A DNA stretch of 64,000 bases from Algoriphagus lacus (GCF_003583985.1 NZ_QXML01000002.1:186001-250000); one strand, 5' to 3'. Positions 46,323 to 56,343 are shown, counted from the stretch's first letter. The notes: generated by a model from the sequence alone, not told the origin. Translations and numbers: made by a program.

Positions 46323-46694
46323 TTAGAAAAATTTTGCTGAAAATTCTGTAATCCCCGGGCGATAGCAAGGGCGTCAAATTTGTGGAAAATTAACTTAAAT
46401 AAAAAATCAAAATCGGCTTGAAAAAGTCAAATTTTGGTCAATTTATGAAAGTGACAGGAGGAAATTTTGAGTAGGATTCCGATATCCGATTTTTAAAGGA
46501 TAAGCAGCTGTTTTATTGAAATTTTCTCCTGACTTATGACTGAAATTCTTCTCATTATTGATGTGGTCTGATTTTCAAAGGATTAGTTTTTCTTAGTGTT
46601 CGATGGATTTTAGGGTGACTTGTCAACTTACAAATACCTTGGCTTTCCTTATTTTTGGATTGATTCCTAATTGGAATCCGAACTAAACCCATTT
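46323..46694. other. 372-bp intergenic region between dnaA and mutA
   Basis: It holds no gene that I can support. A single imperfect DnaA-box-like string, TTTGTGGAAAA, lies near 46379. No cluster of boxes or A/T-rich unwinding repeat is evident, so I do not call an origin. It contains the divergent promoters of dnaA and mutA. Confidence 0.5.
46650..46657 (+). promoter_or_regulatory. Candidate -7 element for mutA
   Basis: TATTTTTG matches TAnnTTTG exactly, 37 bp upstream of the ATG at 46695. The -33 TTG is not at the ideal distance. Confidence 0.4.
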
Positions 46695-48089
46695 ATGACC
46701 CGAGACCTTTTCAGTGAATTTTCACCTTCCTCCAAGCAGGCCTGGCTGGACCAGGTAGCCAGGGAATTGAAGGGGAAAGATTTATCAAGTACACTTCAAT
46801 CCAAGCTTTGGGATAGAATTGAACTGGAGGCATTCTATACGTCGGAAGACATTGACTCCAAACAGCTGGAAAACCAGTTGAAATTTCACCGCGATTCTGA
46901 AATTCCTGGAATGCCGCCCAGAATTTGGTCAAATCTGATCACTGTTTTTCCTGATGACACAAATGATTTTGTGATAAATGCACTTTCCAACGGTGCCGAG
47001 GGATTGGTACTTCACATTTATGGAATGGAGGATTTGGAAGAGCTTTTGAAAGGTGTTTTGCCTCAGTACATTTCGATCTTGGTGAAACCTTTGGGGAACC
47101 CTGTCATGGCTCTAAAGTCCTTTTTTGAGTGGGTAGATTCTACCGGAACTTCTCCGGATTTGATTACAGGAGGATTGCTTTGGACTCCTTCCGATTTAGT
47201 TTTTGATCATAATGAAAGCTATGGAATTGCCTTGGATACATTAAAGGAGCTCTTCGAAATGGCGGAGCCATATCCCAATTTCAAGGCTTTTTCAATCAAC
47301 ACGTCGCGGTATTCCGAATCAGGCGGCAATCCTTTGGATGCGGTAGTTTTTGGGCTGGGCGAGTTGATTGAGATCATAGATGGCATCGGATTGGAACCCG
47401 CACAGATTTTTCACAAAATAATGATTGAAGCCTCAGTAGGAGATGCTCATTTCGGGGAAATCGCCAGATTGAAGTCATTGCGGATTTTGGTTTCCGAACT
47501 TGCGGGCTTGTATGGGTTGGAGGTGCAGACCGAGGATTTGGTTCTGTTAAGCTCAACTTCCTCCTGGTCCAAATCTATTTTGGATGCACATACCAACCTG
47601 ATCCGACAAACCTATGAGGCCATGGCCTCGGTGCTGGGAGGAGCAAACCTGATTTGGGTAAAGCCGATTCAGGAAGATTCTGCCTCGAGTAGAGACCGAA
47701 GAATTGCAAGGAACGTCTCGTCCATTTTAAAAGAAGAAGCCTATTTAGATAAGGTTAAAGATCCTGCAGCAGGCTCTTATTTTTTAGGGAAATTGATCGA
47801 AAAAACTACTGAAACATTTAAATCCGGACTTCAGCAATTGGAATCCCAAGGTGGCTGGCAAGTCGCTTTGGAATCCGGTGAAATCCATCGGCAGGTAAGG
47901 GTACACCGGCAAACAATCCAAAACGATGTAGCCGATTCCCGTATTTCCAAGATCGGGGTCAATAAGTATCCCGCTTCCGAAAAACTAAAATACAATCTAG
48001 AATTTGAGGTGTTTGAGGAAAAATCCTTCGAACTTAAACCAAGCCGGGCTGTCTACCTTTTCGAACTTCATACCCTGAATCAGCCATGA
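46695..48089 (+). CDS. mutA: Methylmalonyl-CoA mutase small subunit (no B12 domain)
   Basis: 464 aa from the ATG at 46695 (a TTG eight codons upstream is weaker). It follows the mutase TIM-barrel fold ([14 protein letters not shown]) but ends at residue 464 without a cobalamin-binding domain, whereas typical small subunits exceed 600 aa. The subunit pairs with MutB and is considered non-catalytic. Its stop overlaps the mutB start (ATGA). Confidence 0.9.
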   Translation: MTRDLFSEFSPSSKQAWLDQVARELKGKDLSSTLQSKLWDRIELEAFYTSEDIDSKQLENQLKFHRDSEIPGMPPRIWSNLITVFPDDTNDFVINALSNGAEGLVLHIYGMEDLEELLKGVLPQYISILVKPLGNPVMALKSFFEWVDSTGTSPDLITGGLLWTPSDLVFDHNESYGIALDTLKELFEMAEPYPNFKAFSINTSRYSESGGNPLDAVVFGLGELIEIIDGIGLEPAQIFHKIMIEASVGDAHFGEIARLKSLRILVSELAGLYGLEVQTEDLVLLSSTSSWSKSILDAHTNLIRQTYEAMASVLGGANLIWVKPIQEDSASSRDRRIARNVSSILKEEAYLDKVKDPAAGSYFLGKLIEKTTETFKSGLQQLESQGGWQVALESGEIHRQVRVHRQTIQNDVADSRISKIGVNKYPASEKLKYNLEFEVFEEKSFELKPSRAVYLFELHTLNQP

Positions 48090-50206
48090 GACCTAATCTA
48101 AATCAATGGAAGTCTGGGTTGAGAAAAAACGAAAGCCCCAAATCCCCTCAAGTCTGGGAATCTCCGGAGCAAATAGCAGTACCGGATTCGTTTGATCCGA
48201 AAGCCATTTTGGAACTTGATCAGCTTCGGTTTTCTGCGGGTATTCCTCCCTTCCTAAGAGGTCCTTATGCCTCCATGTATGTGCAGCGTCCCTGGACGAT
48301 CCGCCAATATGCGGGATTCTCCACGGCGGAAGAGTCGAATTCGTTTTACCGAAAAAATCTTGCATCCGGGCAGAAGGGGCTTTCCGTTGCTTTTGACTTG
48401 GCTACTCACCGTGGATATGATTCGGATCACCCACGAGTCCAGGGTGATGTGGGTAAAGCCGGTGTAGCCATCGATACGGTGGAGGACATGAAAATCCTTT
48501 TTGATCAGATTCCACTGGAGGAAATGTCTGTATCCATGACCATGAATGGGGCAGTGATTCCGATTTTGGCTTTTTACATCGTCGCGGCTGAGGAGCAGGG
48601 AGTAAAACCTGAGCAGCTCAATGGGACGATTCAAAACGATATTTTGAAGGAATTCATGGTGCGGAATACCTACATCTATCCGCCCCAACCGAGCATGCGG
48701 ATCATCGGGGATATTTTTGAATTTACCTCGAAGCACATGCCGAAGTTCAACTCCATTTCCATCTCCGGCTACCACATGCAGGAGGCAGGAGCGACTGCGG
48801 ATTTGGAATTGGCTTATACGCTGGCCGATGGACTGGAATACCTCCGAACTGGCATAAAGGCCGGGCTTGATATTGATGACTTTGCGCCGAGATTGTCTTT
48901 CTTCTGGGCGATCGGTATGAACTATTTCATGGAAATCGCCAAGATGCGGGCAGGTCGATTGCTTTGGTCCAAAATCGTAAAGCAGTTTAATCCAAAAGAC
49001 TCCAAATCTCTGGCCCTTCGAACACACTGTCAGACCTCCGGTTGGTCCCTGACTGAGCAAGATCCATTTAATAACGTGACCCGAACGGCCGTTGAAGCCC
49101 TAGGCGCAGCGATGGGACATACACAGTCTTTGCATACCAATTCTCTGGATGAGGCGATCGCTTTGCCGACTGATTTCTCTGCCAGAATAGCCCGCAATAC
49201 CCAATTGGTCCTCCAGGAGGAAACTGAAATCACGAAAGTGGTGGACCCTTGGGGAGGTTCTTACTACGTCGAATACCTGACCGATCAGCTGGCGCAAAGA
49301 GCCTGGACCTTGATCCAGGAAGTGGAGGAAATGGGCGGAATGGCCAAAGCCATTGAGGCTGGCTTGCCAAAACTGCGAATCGAGGAGGCTGCCGCCAAAA
49401 AGCAAGCAAGAATCGATAGTGGAAAGGACATCATCGTCGGGGTCAACCGATATCAAGTGGATGAAGCCTCTCAGATCGAGGTTAGAGATGTAGATAATCA
49501 GGCCGTAAAGGAAGCTCAGATCGCCAGACTCAATCAGGTAAAAGCCTCCCGAAATCAAGTGGAAGTGGACTCCTGCCTGGAAAAAATCACGCATGCAGCC
49601 CAAACCGGTTCAGGCAATTTACTCGCTCTGGCTGTGGAGGCAGCACGAAAAAGAGCTACTTTAGGAGAAATCTCCGATGCGATGGAAAAGGCATTTGGAC
49701 GCCATAAAGCCCAAACCAAATCCATCTCAGGAGTCTATTCAGCAGAAGTGAAAAATCAGGAATCGTTTAAAAAAGCACAAGAACTATCGGATCGGTTTGC
49801 CCAAATGGAAGGACGTAGGCCTCGCATTCTCGTGGCAAAAATGGGTCAGGATGGTCATGATCGCGGAGCAAAAGTCATTGCTACGGGTTTTGCGGATTTG
49901 GGCTTTGACGTGGATATCGGGCCACTTTTTCAGACTCCACAGGAAGTAGCCGAACAGGCGATCGAAAACGATGTGCACATCGTTGGAGCTTCCTCCTTAG
50001 CCGCTGGACACAAGACCTTGATCCCTCAACTGATTCAGGCTTTGAAGGAGTTGGGCCGTCCCGATATTATGGTGGTGGCAGGGGGAGTGATTCCTCAAAA
50101 GGATTACGAGTTCCTGTTTGATGCGGGAGTTGCAGCCGTCTTTGGCCCTGGGACGGTATTATCTGAGGCGGCTAGTCTGATTTTAGAAAAGCTTATGAAT
50201 GAATAA
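48086..50206 (+). CDS. mutB: Methylmalonyl-CoA mutase large subunit
   Basis: 706 aa. The N-terminal barrel carries the substrate and radical residues (G-P-Y-A-S-M-Y near 53; [15 protein letters not shown]). The C-terminal cobalamin domain reads [10 protein letters not shown] with H591 as lower axial ligand, then S-S-L-A-A-G-H-K. It interconverts succinyl-CoA and (R)-methylmalonyl-CoA. The sucD product and MeaB act in the same pathway. Confidence 0.97.
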   Translation: MRPNLNQWKSGLRKNESPKSPQVWESPEQIAVPDSFDPKAILELDQLRFSAGIPPFLRGPYASMYVQRPWTIRQYAGFSTAEESNSFYRKNLASGQKGLSVAFDLATHRGYDSDHPRVQGDVGKAGVAIDTVEDMKILFDQIPLEEMSVSMTMNGAVIPILAFYIVAAEEQGVKPEQLNGTIQNDILKEFMVRNTYIYPPQPSMRIIGDIFEFTSKHMPKFNSISISGYHMQEAGATADLELAYTLADGLEYLRTGIKAGLDIDDFAPRLSFFWAIGMNYFMEIAKMRAGRLLWSKIVKQFNPKDSKSLALRTHCQTSGWSLTEQDPFNNVTRTAVEALGAAMGHTQSLHTNSLDEAIALPTDFSARIARNTQLVLQEETEITKVVDPWGGSYYVEYLTDQLAQRAWTLIQEVEEMGGMAKAIEAGLPKLRIEEAAAKKQARIDSGKDIIVGVNRYQVDEASQIEVRDVDNQAVKEAQIARLNQVKASRNQVEVDSCLEKITHAAQTGSGNLLALAVEAARKRATLGEISDAMEKAFGRHKAQTKSISGVYSAEVKNQESFKKAQELSDRFAQMEGRRPRILVAKMGQDGHDRGAKVIATGFADLGFDVDIGPLFQTPQEVAEQAIENDVHIVGASSLAAGHKTLIPQLIQALKELGRPDIMVVAGGVIPQKDYEFLFDAGVAAVFGPGTVLSEAASLILEKLMNE

Positions 50207-50247
50207 AGCAAAGAGCCTTTCCAGATCGGAAAGGCTCTTTGCTTTAG
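50203..50247. terminator. Strong hairpin terminator between mutB and a convergent gene
   Basis: A perfect 18-bp stem AAAGCAAAGAGCCTTTCC and its complement with an AGATC loop (50205-50245). The stem begins on the mutB stop codon. It sits 6 bp before the stop of the convergent gene at 50252, so it probably serves both. Confidence 0.85.
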
Positions 50248-50251
50248 GGAG

Positions 50252-50899
50252 TTACTCAATTTTGATCAGCCTCAGCGAAAGGCCATTGCCTTTTTTGCTT
50301 TGCGCAGCTTCGAAGGCATATTTATTTTCGCTTAGATTTCTGTTGAGGACAAAGTCGCCATCTTCAGTTGAGCTCCAGAAATAAGCCGCAAATCCTAGCA
50401 TGTCAAAAAATCCTTCTTCATCCATCATACCAATAGCATAGCCTGTAAAACCACTTTCGTCGGTCCCATTTTCATTTTCCAACACCCAGCCGTCCGAACT
50501 CTTGAGTTTGGCAGTGGCAGCTTCAGGCCCGCCCAAAGCCTCAGCCAGTTGATTCCAATCTTCATCAGTAGGTACTCTCCATCCCTCTGGTGCAATTCCT
50601 CTTGGATCACTTACCGCATAATAATTGTAAAGTTTTCCGAAAAATTTCCCGTTTTCAGAATCAAACTCCACATCCACATAGGCTGGGATTTCACCAATTG
50701 TCGCCAAAAACCAATCATCTTCCGACTCAGCTACAGGAATATCCTCTCCGTTTCTGAATTTGGTGACATTCAGGTTTTCTGCCATCCAAGTTTGGTTACC
50801 GATTTTCACGGTTTTGTAAGTACGGCCTTCGTGGTCGGTGACTTGGCTTTGTGCCAGAAAAGGAAGAAGTAAGAAGGCAAGGAAAAGGGCTTTGCACAT
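50252..50899 (-). CDS. Exported Fibrobacter-type major paralogous domain (FISUMP) protein
   Basis: 215 aa from the ATG at 50899 with a signal peptide (LFLAFLLLPFLAQSQ). The mature part has the FISUMP signatures K-I-G-N-Q-T-W-M-A-E-N-L-N-V, Y-N-Y-Y-A-V, W-R-V-P-T-D-E-D-W-N and F-W-S-S-T-E-D-G, then S-L-R-L-I. The fold belongs to a family of secreted Bacteroidota/Fibrobacter proteins of unknown role, possibly carbohydrate or surface binding. Confidence 0.88.
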   Translation of the reverse strand: MCKALFLAFLLLPFLAQSQVTDHEGRTYKTVKIGNQTWMAENLNVTKFRNGEDIPVAESEDDWFLATIGEIPAYVDVEFDSENGKFFGKLYNYYAVSDPRGIAPEGWRVPTDEDWNQLAEALGGPEAATAKLKSSDGWVLENENGTDESGFTGYAIGMMDEEGFFDMLGFAAYFWSSTEDGDFVLNRNLSENKYAFEAAQSKKGNGLSLRLIKIE

Positions 50900-50989
50900 A
50901 GCAAGTGGGTTTTTATTCAAAAGTATCTAACCGCCTCTTGACGCGCCATACGCCAATTTCCGTATTTAACTTGTCTGTTTTGAGGATAT

Positions 50990-51295
50990 TTAAATTTTCA
51001 TTTCCAAAAGGGCATAACTCAGACTTTTTCCATGTGCATCCAGTGCCAAGGAGGTGGTGACCCCGCTTGTCAATGCGTTTTCACAGGTGAAAAGCAAAGC
51101 CTTCAACTCAGGGATTTCGTGTCGGGTGACGCTTCCTTTGAGTTGGTGGGAGAGGTGTTGCTTCACTTTTTCGGCCGTGACTTTTTCTACCAAAAGGGAA
51201 TAGTCCTTTTCCTCCAAAGGAAAAAGGGAAAGGACCAACGTGTTTCCTTTGTCTCCGGCACGGCTGTGCGCGATATCGGCAAGTTTTTGACTCAT
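50990..51295 (-). CDS. AtuA-associated small ferredoxin-fold domain protein
   Basis: 101 aa. The start L-A-D-I-A-H-S-R-A-G-D-K-G-N-T matches the C-terminal domain that is fused to AtuA/DUF1446 in longer homologues. Here it is a separate gene overlapping the AtuA gene by 4 bp, so the two products probably form one complex. No catalytic residue is recognisable. Confidence 0.8.
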   Translation of the reverse strand: MSQKLADIAHSRAGDKGNTLVLSLFPLEEKDYSLLVEKVTAEKVKQHLSHQLKGSVTRHEIPELKALLFTCENALTSGVTTSLALDAHGKSLSYALLEMKI

Positions 51296-52614
51296 GATTC
51301 AAATACTTGAATGGAAGGGTGAATTTGGTTTCGATCCATAAGGATAGAGACTACACCGATGACTTCGTTGAGGTATTTTCTGGCTCCTCCGCCTCCGGCA
51401 GGACCGTTGGTATAGAGAGCTTCGACTTCTTCTCCCACGAGCTGGGCGAGGGCTTTTTCATTGGATTTTCCAGCGATTCGGAGTCGAACTTCATAAGGAG
51501 ATGTACCTTTAGAAACACTTTCCCCATGCAGGGAACTCAGTCCGATGTAATCCACCCGAAACTCGTCAAACCGATCTCCAATCCGTTTTTCAATGATTTC
51601 ACCGGCAAGTTTTGCCCGCTCTACGGCATGGGCTCCCGCGTAGGAAATCTTTCCTTCTCCGATCCAGCCTGCCTGATAGCCCACGCTGACCTTGAGGGTT
51701 TCGGGTTTGGTTTTGCCGCTTCCTCCGTTGACTTTCAATTGATTTGGCCCGACTTCTTCAAATCGCACGCTTCGAAAATCCGCCACCACATCGGGCGTGA
51801 AGTAATTCCCCGGATCAAGGACTTCATAAAGCAACTGTTCCTTGGCAGTTTGGGTGTTGATCAATCCTCCGGTTTCCTCCACTTTGGTAATGATGCCGCT
51901 TCCATCCCGACTCACTTCCACAATCGGATGCCCAAGGATGTCCATGTTCGGGACAGGCTTGGTAACGGGGTCAGCAAAATATCCTCCCGTGATCTGTCCG
52001 GCACATTCCATCAAGTGTCCGAGTACGGTTCCTTTTCCCATCAGGTCCTCATTTTCTTTATCCCATCCCAATTCATGTATCATTGGAGCCAAAAAAAGTG
52101 AAGGGTCAGCTACTCTACCCGTTAGAATGATTTGTGCATCTGTGGCTAAAGCAGGAAGAATTGCATCCACTCCCAGGTAGGCATTGGCAGAAACCAGTTT
52201 GCCATACGTGTTCAGTGGTTTGCTTCCTTCCAGGCTGAATTCCTCACCATTGAGTTGATCAAAAACATCATCACCCAAAACGATAGCGACCTTTACCTTC
52301 AACCCGGCTTTTTTGGCAATTTCAAGGATTTTATTGGCTCCGGCAATGGGATTTGCAGCGCCCATATTGGTGATTAGGCGGGTTTTATGTTGGAGTAAAA
52401 GTGGAAGCAAACCCTCGATTCTCCTCTCCAAAAGCACATCGTAGCCGGTATGAGGATCTTGCTGCTTTCGCTTTTGTGCCAAAGCAATGGTCCGCTCGGC
52501 GAGACATTCCAAAACCAGGTAATCCAGATATCCCTTTTCCGTAAGGATCAAAGCAGGCTCCAATCGGTCTCCCGAAAAACCCGCTCCACAGCCGATTCTG
52601 ATTTTTTCATTCAT
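51292..52614 (-). CDS. AtuA family (DUF1446) protein
   Basis: 440 aa. Recognisable parts are the start I-R-I-G-C-G-A-G-F-S-G-D-R, T-N-M-G-A-A-N-P, L-T-G-R-V-A-D-P-S-L-F and the C-terminal Y-T-N-G-P-A-G-G-G-G-A-R. AtuA was first named for acyclic terpene utilisation, but the reaction is not established and homologues occur in other carboxylic-acid pathways. It follows the CitMHS gene (92-bp gap) and precedes its small partner. A repeated module lies at its start codon. Confidence 0.85.
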   Translation of the reverse strand: MNEKIRIGCGAGFSGDRLEPALILTEKGYLDYLVLECLAERTIALAQKRKQQDPHTGYDVLLERRIEGLLPLLLQHKTRLITNMGAANPIAGANKILEIAKKAGLKVKVAIVLGDDVFDQLNGEEFSLEGSKPLNTYGKLVSANAYLGVDAILPALATDAQIILTGRVADPSLFLAPMIHELGWDKENEDLMGKGTVLGHLMECAGQITGGYFADPVTKPVPNMDILGHPIVEVSRDGSGIITKVEETGGLINTQTAKEQLLYEVLDPGNYFTPDVVADFRSVRFEEVGPNQLKVNGGSGKTKPETLKVSVGYQAGWIGEGKISYAGAHAVERAKLAGEIIEKRIGDRFDEFRVDYIGLSSLHGESVSKGTSPYEVRLRIAGKSNEKALAQLVGEEVEALYTNGPAGGGGARKYLNEVIGVVSILMDRNQIHPSIQVFES

Positions 52615-52705
52615 CTGTTTGTAATTGATTTTTGACGGTCAGATGGAATCTCGCATTTCTACCATTCATTCCTCAGTATAAAGTTTTCGTTATGCTCGAT
52701 TTCAT
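52615..52705 (-). repeat. Upstream module, copy A (before the AtuA gene)
   Basis: GGTCAGATGGAATCTCGCA (52637-52655) and ATGCTCGAT (52692-52700) recur at 63412-63497 at almost the same distances (23 nt from the start codon, then 55 against 54 nt). The AAACAG before the ATG is also shared. It is either a shared promoter/leader or a dispersed repeat. Confidence 0.55.
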
Positions 52706-52706
52706 C

Positions 52707-53993
52707 CTAAATCGAAATAATACCCATCAAAACCGAAACAGTCAATATCACCAAGGTCACCAAAAAGGCCAAAGGAATGGTCTTTTTCTGATGCTCGCCC
52801 AAGTCCACTCCTGCCAAACCGATCAGCAGGAAAGTCGAACCGGTCAATGGACTCACTGGAAACCCGGTAGTCATCTGTCCCATGATGGCAGCCTGGCCGA
52901 CCTGTAAAGAGCTGACTCCAAAGTGGTCAGCTGTGGAAGCCATCAGCGGCAAAATGCCGAAATAGAAAGAATCGGGATCAAATAAAAGACTTGCTGGCAT
53001 AGACAACAAGCCTGTGATCAGGGGTAATTGCCTACCGAGCTGCTCTGGAAGAAAACCCTGCACATTCCCGGCCATGGCTTCCATCATTCCCGTGCCTTTG
53101 AGAATTCCGGTGAAACAGCCCGCTGCAAACAGGATACTGGCCATCAGCATGGCTTCTTTGGCATGGGCATCGATGCGTTTTTTCTGCTCCTCCACCTTTG
53201 GGTAGTTGATCAGCAGTGCTATAGCAAAAGCAATCATAAAGCTTACATACGGTGGTACCCATCCCAAAATCATCGGAATGATCGCCAGGAAAATCAGTAA
53301 GATGTTGACCCAGAAAAGCTTTGGCCTAGCCAGATCATTGGATTTATTTAAATCTTCATTTCTGATCTCAAAATCAATCGTTCCCAATCTGTTTTTCTCA
53401 CCCTTTCCCAGGAAAAAAGCAATTACCAAAACGGTCATCAGACCGAAGAGGAAGGGAATCAGGATCGGATTAAACAGCTCCGTGACCGGTACTTCCAAGG
53501 CTGTTGCCGCTCGGATGGTTGGGCCTCCCCAAGGAAGAATGTTCATGGTTCCTGCAGCCAAGGCGACGACGCAAGCCAAGGTGATTCGCTTCATGCCCAA
53601 TTGATCATAAATTGGTACCAGTGCAGGGATAACCACCAAAAAAGTAACAGCTCCCGAACCATCTAGGTGAATCAGCATGGCCAATACGGCTGTAGCTAAG
53701 GTAATTTTGACCGGATCATTTCCTGCGATTTTCAGCAGGCGGTTGATGATGGGTTGGAATGTGCCTGCATCGAGTAGGATTCCAAAAAAAAGAATTGCAA
53801 AAACAAACATTACCCCTGTAGGAGCAATGGCTTGAAGTCCCTCGCTAATCATTCCCGGAAGTTCTGTAGTTTTTCCTGCTGCTATTCCAGTCACAAGCGG
53901 AACTAAGATTAAGGCAATGACAGGAGAAGCTTTTTTGGTAATGACCAAAAAGAGTAACAGCAATACCGTGAGAAGCCCAAGAAACGCCAGCAT
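52707..53993 (-). CDS. CitMHS-family proton/carboxylate symporter
   Basis: 428 aa with about twelve membrane segments. I-H-L-D-G-S-G-A-V-T-F-L-V and L-P-W-G-G-P-T-I-R-A-A are the family signatures of Mg-citrate symporters; the last region has G-Q-M-T-T-G-F-P-V-S-P. It likely imports a di- or tricarboxylate. It starts 3 bp after the carboxylesterase stop, so the substrate may be the acid released by that esterase. Confidence 0.9.
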   Translation of the reverse strand: MLAFLGLLTVLLLLFLVITKKASPVIALILVPLVTGIAAGKTTELPGMISEGLQAIAPTGVMFVFAILFFGILLDAGTFQPIINRLLKIAGNDPVKITLATAVLAMLIHLDGSGAVTFLVVIPALVPIYDQLGMKRITLACVVALAAGTMNILPWGGPTIRAATALEVPVTELFNPILIPFLFGLMTVLVIAFFLGKGEKNRLGTIDFEIRNEDLNKSNDLARPKLFWVNILLIFLAIIPMILGWVPPYVSFMIAFAIALLINYPKVEEQKKRIDAHAKEAMLMASILFAAGCFTGILKGTGMMEAMAGNVQGFLPEQLGRQLPLITGLLSMPASLLFDPDSFYFGILPLMASTADHFGVSSLQVGQAAIMGQMTTGFPVSPLTGSTFLLIGLAGVDLGEHQKKTIPLAFLVTLVILTVSVLMGIISI

Positions 53994-53996
53994 AGC

Positions 53997-55538
53997 TTAT
54001 CGATTTAAACTTTCCATAAACTTCATCTGCTCCCAGTTGGGCATAGCTCTGGTATTTATATTGGTTCCCAGTTCAATCACCAGTGGATTTTCGGGATCAA
54101 AAACTGGCCATTCATGTAGGCCAGGACCGTTTGGATTTCCGTTTTTCACAAAATTGACCCAGTAGTCCGACATATTTTTTTCCAAGTCATAATCCACCTG
54201 TTCAAATGGTCGATTCCAATTGCGGAGGGTGTGCAGTGCATAGCTGAACTCGGCCGAATGAAAAGCACCAAAGTTCGGTTCGCCAGGCGGGATTCGAGTA
54301 AAATAGTACACATAAGCGTCATTTTGCCCCTTTTCAGTCTGCATCTTAGCCCAAGTGTAATTCTGGAATCCGAAGCCTAAGACTCCTATGGTTTTCAGAG
54401 TTTCTTCCAATTCGACTTCATTACCTGCAGGGAAAAGTTGCAGGTATTCCCCAGCCCGGCCTCCATATTGTTTTTTGGCGTTGGCTTTGAACTCGGCAGG
54501 TGTGGTAGGTGGATTTCCTGAAACCCGGTCATCGGCATTCCAACCGGTCAGGAGTGGAACGTCAGAAAAGGTTCCATCCTCAAAAGCTTGTCTCACACTA
54601 GGCAAAACCTTGCCATCCACTACGGGACCAAATCTCCCCGGGATTTTCAGAAGGCTATCAGCAGGGATTTTCCGAAGGTCTGCCAATGAAATTCCCAAGG
54701 TGTCGGTCAGTTGTTTACCTCGCTCCTCAGCGCCTTCCAGGCCGGAGACCAATCCTGATCCTCGGTTAAACATGCCTCCGCTTTGGGCAATTGCTTTGTG
54801 GAACAAGCCTTTTGCTTTGGGTGAGACTACTAAGGCGTTGACGCTAAATGCGCCTGCAGATTGGCCGGCAATGGTCACATTGTCCGGATCGCCACCAAAA
54901 GCTGCAATGTTCTTTTTCACCCATTCCAAACCTGCGATTTGATCCAGAATCCCATAGTTTCCGGAAGTTTGATCCGTGTTTTCAGCGCTGAGTTCGGGAT
55001 GGGCCAGGAATCCCAGCATGCCCACGCGGTAATTTAGTGCAACGACCACGATGCCTTTTTTCGCGAGTTCTTCCCCGTCGTATAGTGGGACTGTATTGCC
55101 TCCGGAACTAAATCCTCCCCCATAAATCCACACCATCACAGGACGTTTTTCATCCGGTTTTTCTGCCGCAGTCCAAATGTTGAGGTAAAGGCAGTCTTCG
55201 GAAATCGGTTCCTTCGGGATCAAAAATTCCTCGGACCAGGCAAAGAACGGAACCGGGGGATTTTGCATGGGAGCGGGTGGATTTTCCGTGCAGGCCTTGA
55301 TTCCTTCCCAAGGCTGGACAGGTTGTGGGGCTTTCCATCGCAATTCCCCCACCGGGGGCGCTGCAAAAGGAATTCCTTTAAAGATTTTCACCAGTCCGCT
55401 GGAATCCGTTTTTCCTGAGATCTGTCCTCCTTCAACAGGAACCGAATCAACAGAGAGGATTGGTGTGTTTTCGCTTTTTTCGCAGGAGAAAAGAAGGTAG
55501 CCCATCATAGCGATGAGCAGAAATGGGCGATTGAGCAT
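53997..55538 (-). CDS. Carboxylesterase (type B) lipoprotein
   Basis: 513 aa with a lipobox (GYLLFSC). Type-B carboxylesterase signatures: E-D-C-L-Y-L-N-I-W, the nucleophile elbow G-Q-S-A-G-A-F-S and the His region F-H-S-A-E-F-S-Y. It hydrolyses carboxylic esters at the envelope. It lies between the Nudix regulator and the CitMHS transporter with 3-bp gaps on both sides, so it belongs to their operon. It is paralogous to the esterase at 56344. Confidence 0.92.
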   Translation of the reverse strand: MLNRPFLLIAMMGYLLFSCEKSENTPILSVDSVPVEGGQISGKTDSSGLVKIFKGIPFAAPPVGELRWKAPQPVQPWEGIKACTENPPAPMQNPPVPFFAWSEEFLIPKEPISEDCLYLNIWTAAEKPDEKRPVMVWIYGGGFSSGGNTVPLYDGEELAKKGIVVVALNYRVGMLGFLAHPELSAENTDQTSGNYGILDQIAGLEWVKKNIAAFGGDPDNVTIAGQSAGAFSVNALVVSPKAKGLFHKAIAQSGGMFNRGSGLVSGLEGAEERGKQLTDTLGISLADLRKIPADSLLKIPGRFGPVVDGKVLPSVRQAFEDGTFSDVPLLTGWNADDRVSGNPPTTPAEFKANAKKQYGGRAGEYLQLFPAGNEVELEETLKTIGVLGFGFQNYTWAKMQTEKGQNDAYVYYFTRIPPGEPNFGAFHSAEFSYALHTLRNWNRPFEQVDYDLEKNMSDYWVNFVKNGNPNGPGLHEWPVFDPENPLVIELGTNINTRAMPNWEQMKFMESLNR

Positions 55539-55541
55539 AAT

Positions 55542-56246
55542 TTAAGAAGTTTTAAAGCTGTAGAGGTAAGGGGCTTTGTGACTTTTGCCGGTGAATAGTT
55601 TTTCGTGCCGATCTAGGATATCCATGCTGAGCATCTTTCGCTGAAAACTGGTTCGTCGGAGTTTTTCACCCATTATGGCCTCATAGACCGCCTGAAGTTC
55701 ATTCATCGTGAAACGCTCGGGTAGCAAGTTGCCTCCGATTAGTTTTCGATCCAGGTTTTCACGAAGGGTTTGAAGAGCTTTCTGGACGATTTTTCCGTGA
55801 TCAAGTATCAGATCGGGCAAATGCTCGATGTCGTACCAAGCGATGGAATCCGAAAGTGAATCGGGTGTCAAGGTGACTTTTTCGTGGTCGATCAAGGCAT
55901 AATATGCAATGGAAAAGAATCGGTCCAGCATCCAGTAATTATCCGGTACGGCATGTCCATTGGCCTCCAGGATGGTTTTCATTACTTCAGGCTGAAATCT
56001 GGCCATATCCCCAAAGGTGTGAAACTGCTCCAGATAGATTTCATGTAGGCCAGTCCGCTCAAAAAGCCCACGCTTGACCGCGTCCTCAAGGTTTTCTGTT
56101 CGCTCTACAAATCCCCCGGGAAGTGCATGCCATCCCGTGTCATGGTATTCCATCAGGAGAATTTTGAGTTTGCCTTTGGAAAAACCAAAAACAACGGAGT
56201 CATAAGCTATATGTGGGATGTACTGGATGAGGTCAGGTAGGGGCAT
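55542..56246 (-). CDS. NrtR-like Nudix-domain transcriptional regulator
   Basis: 234 aa from the ATG at 56246. The Nudix box (residues 45-67) follows G-x5-E-x7-R but reads R-G-L-F-E-R-T-G instead of R-E-x-x-E-E-x-G, so catalytic Glu residues are lost. The C-terminal 65 residues resemble the winged helix of NrtR-type regulators (L-P-E-R-F-T-M-N-E-L; S-F-Q-R-K-M-L). It is the first gene of the esterase/transporter operon, with a palindrome 55-77 bp upstream of its start. A sugar or carboxylate effector is inferred. Confidence 0.85.
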   Translation of the reverse strand: MPLPDLIQYIPHIAYDSVVFGFSKGKLKILLMEYHDTGWHALPGGFVERTENLEDAVKRGLFERTGLHEIYLEQFHTFGDMARFQPEVMKTILEANGHAVPDNYWMLDRFFSIAYYALIDHEKVTLTPDSLSDSIAWYDIEHLPDLILDHGKIVQKALQTLRENLDRKLIGGNLLPERFTMNELQAVYEAIMGEKLRRTSFQRKMLSMDILDRHEKLFTGKSHKAPYLYSFKTS

Positions 56247-56300
56247 AATGGGTTGTAATTCTATTCTAAGTAAATAGGATTTTTCGGGAAGAGCAATTAT

Positions 56301-56323
56301 TATTGTCTCAACGTGAAACAATA
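56301..56323. promoter_or_regulatory. Candidate operator of the Nudix regulator
   Basis: The 23-bp dyad TATTGTCTCA-ACG-TGAAACAATA has one mismatched pair. It lies 55 bp from the regulator start and 21 bp from the divergent carboxylesterase start, where NrtR-type operators typically lie. Confidence 0.65.
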
Positions 56324-56343
56324 GATTTTAAAGCTTAAAATAT

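Noticed and set aside
46323..46694. Possible oriC beside dnaA
   Set aside because: One imperfect DnaA box is not enough; no box cluster or unwinding element seen.
48254..49060. 268-codon minus-strand reading opposite mutB
   Set aside because: Antisense to mutB, with no family match.
51307..52101. 264-codon plus-strand reading opposite the AtuA gene
   Set aside because: It is a shadow of the real minus-strand frame.
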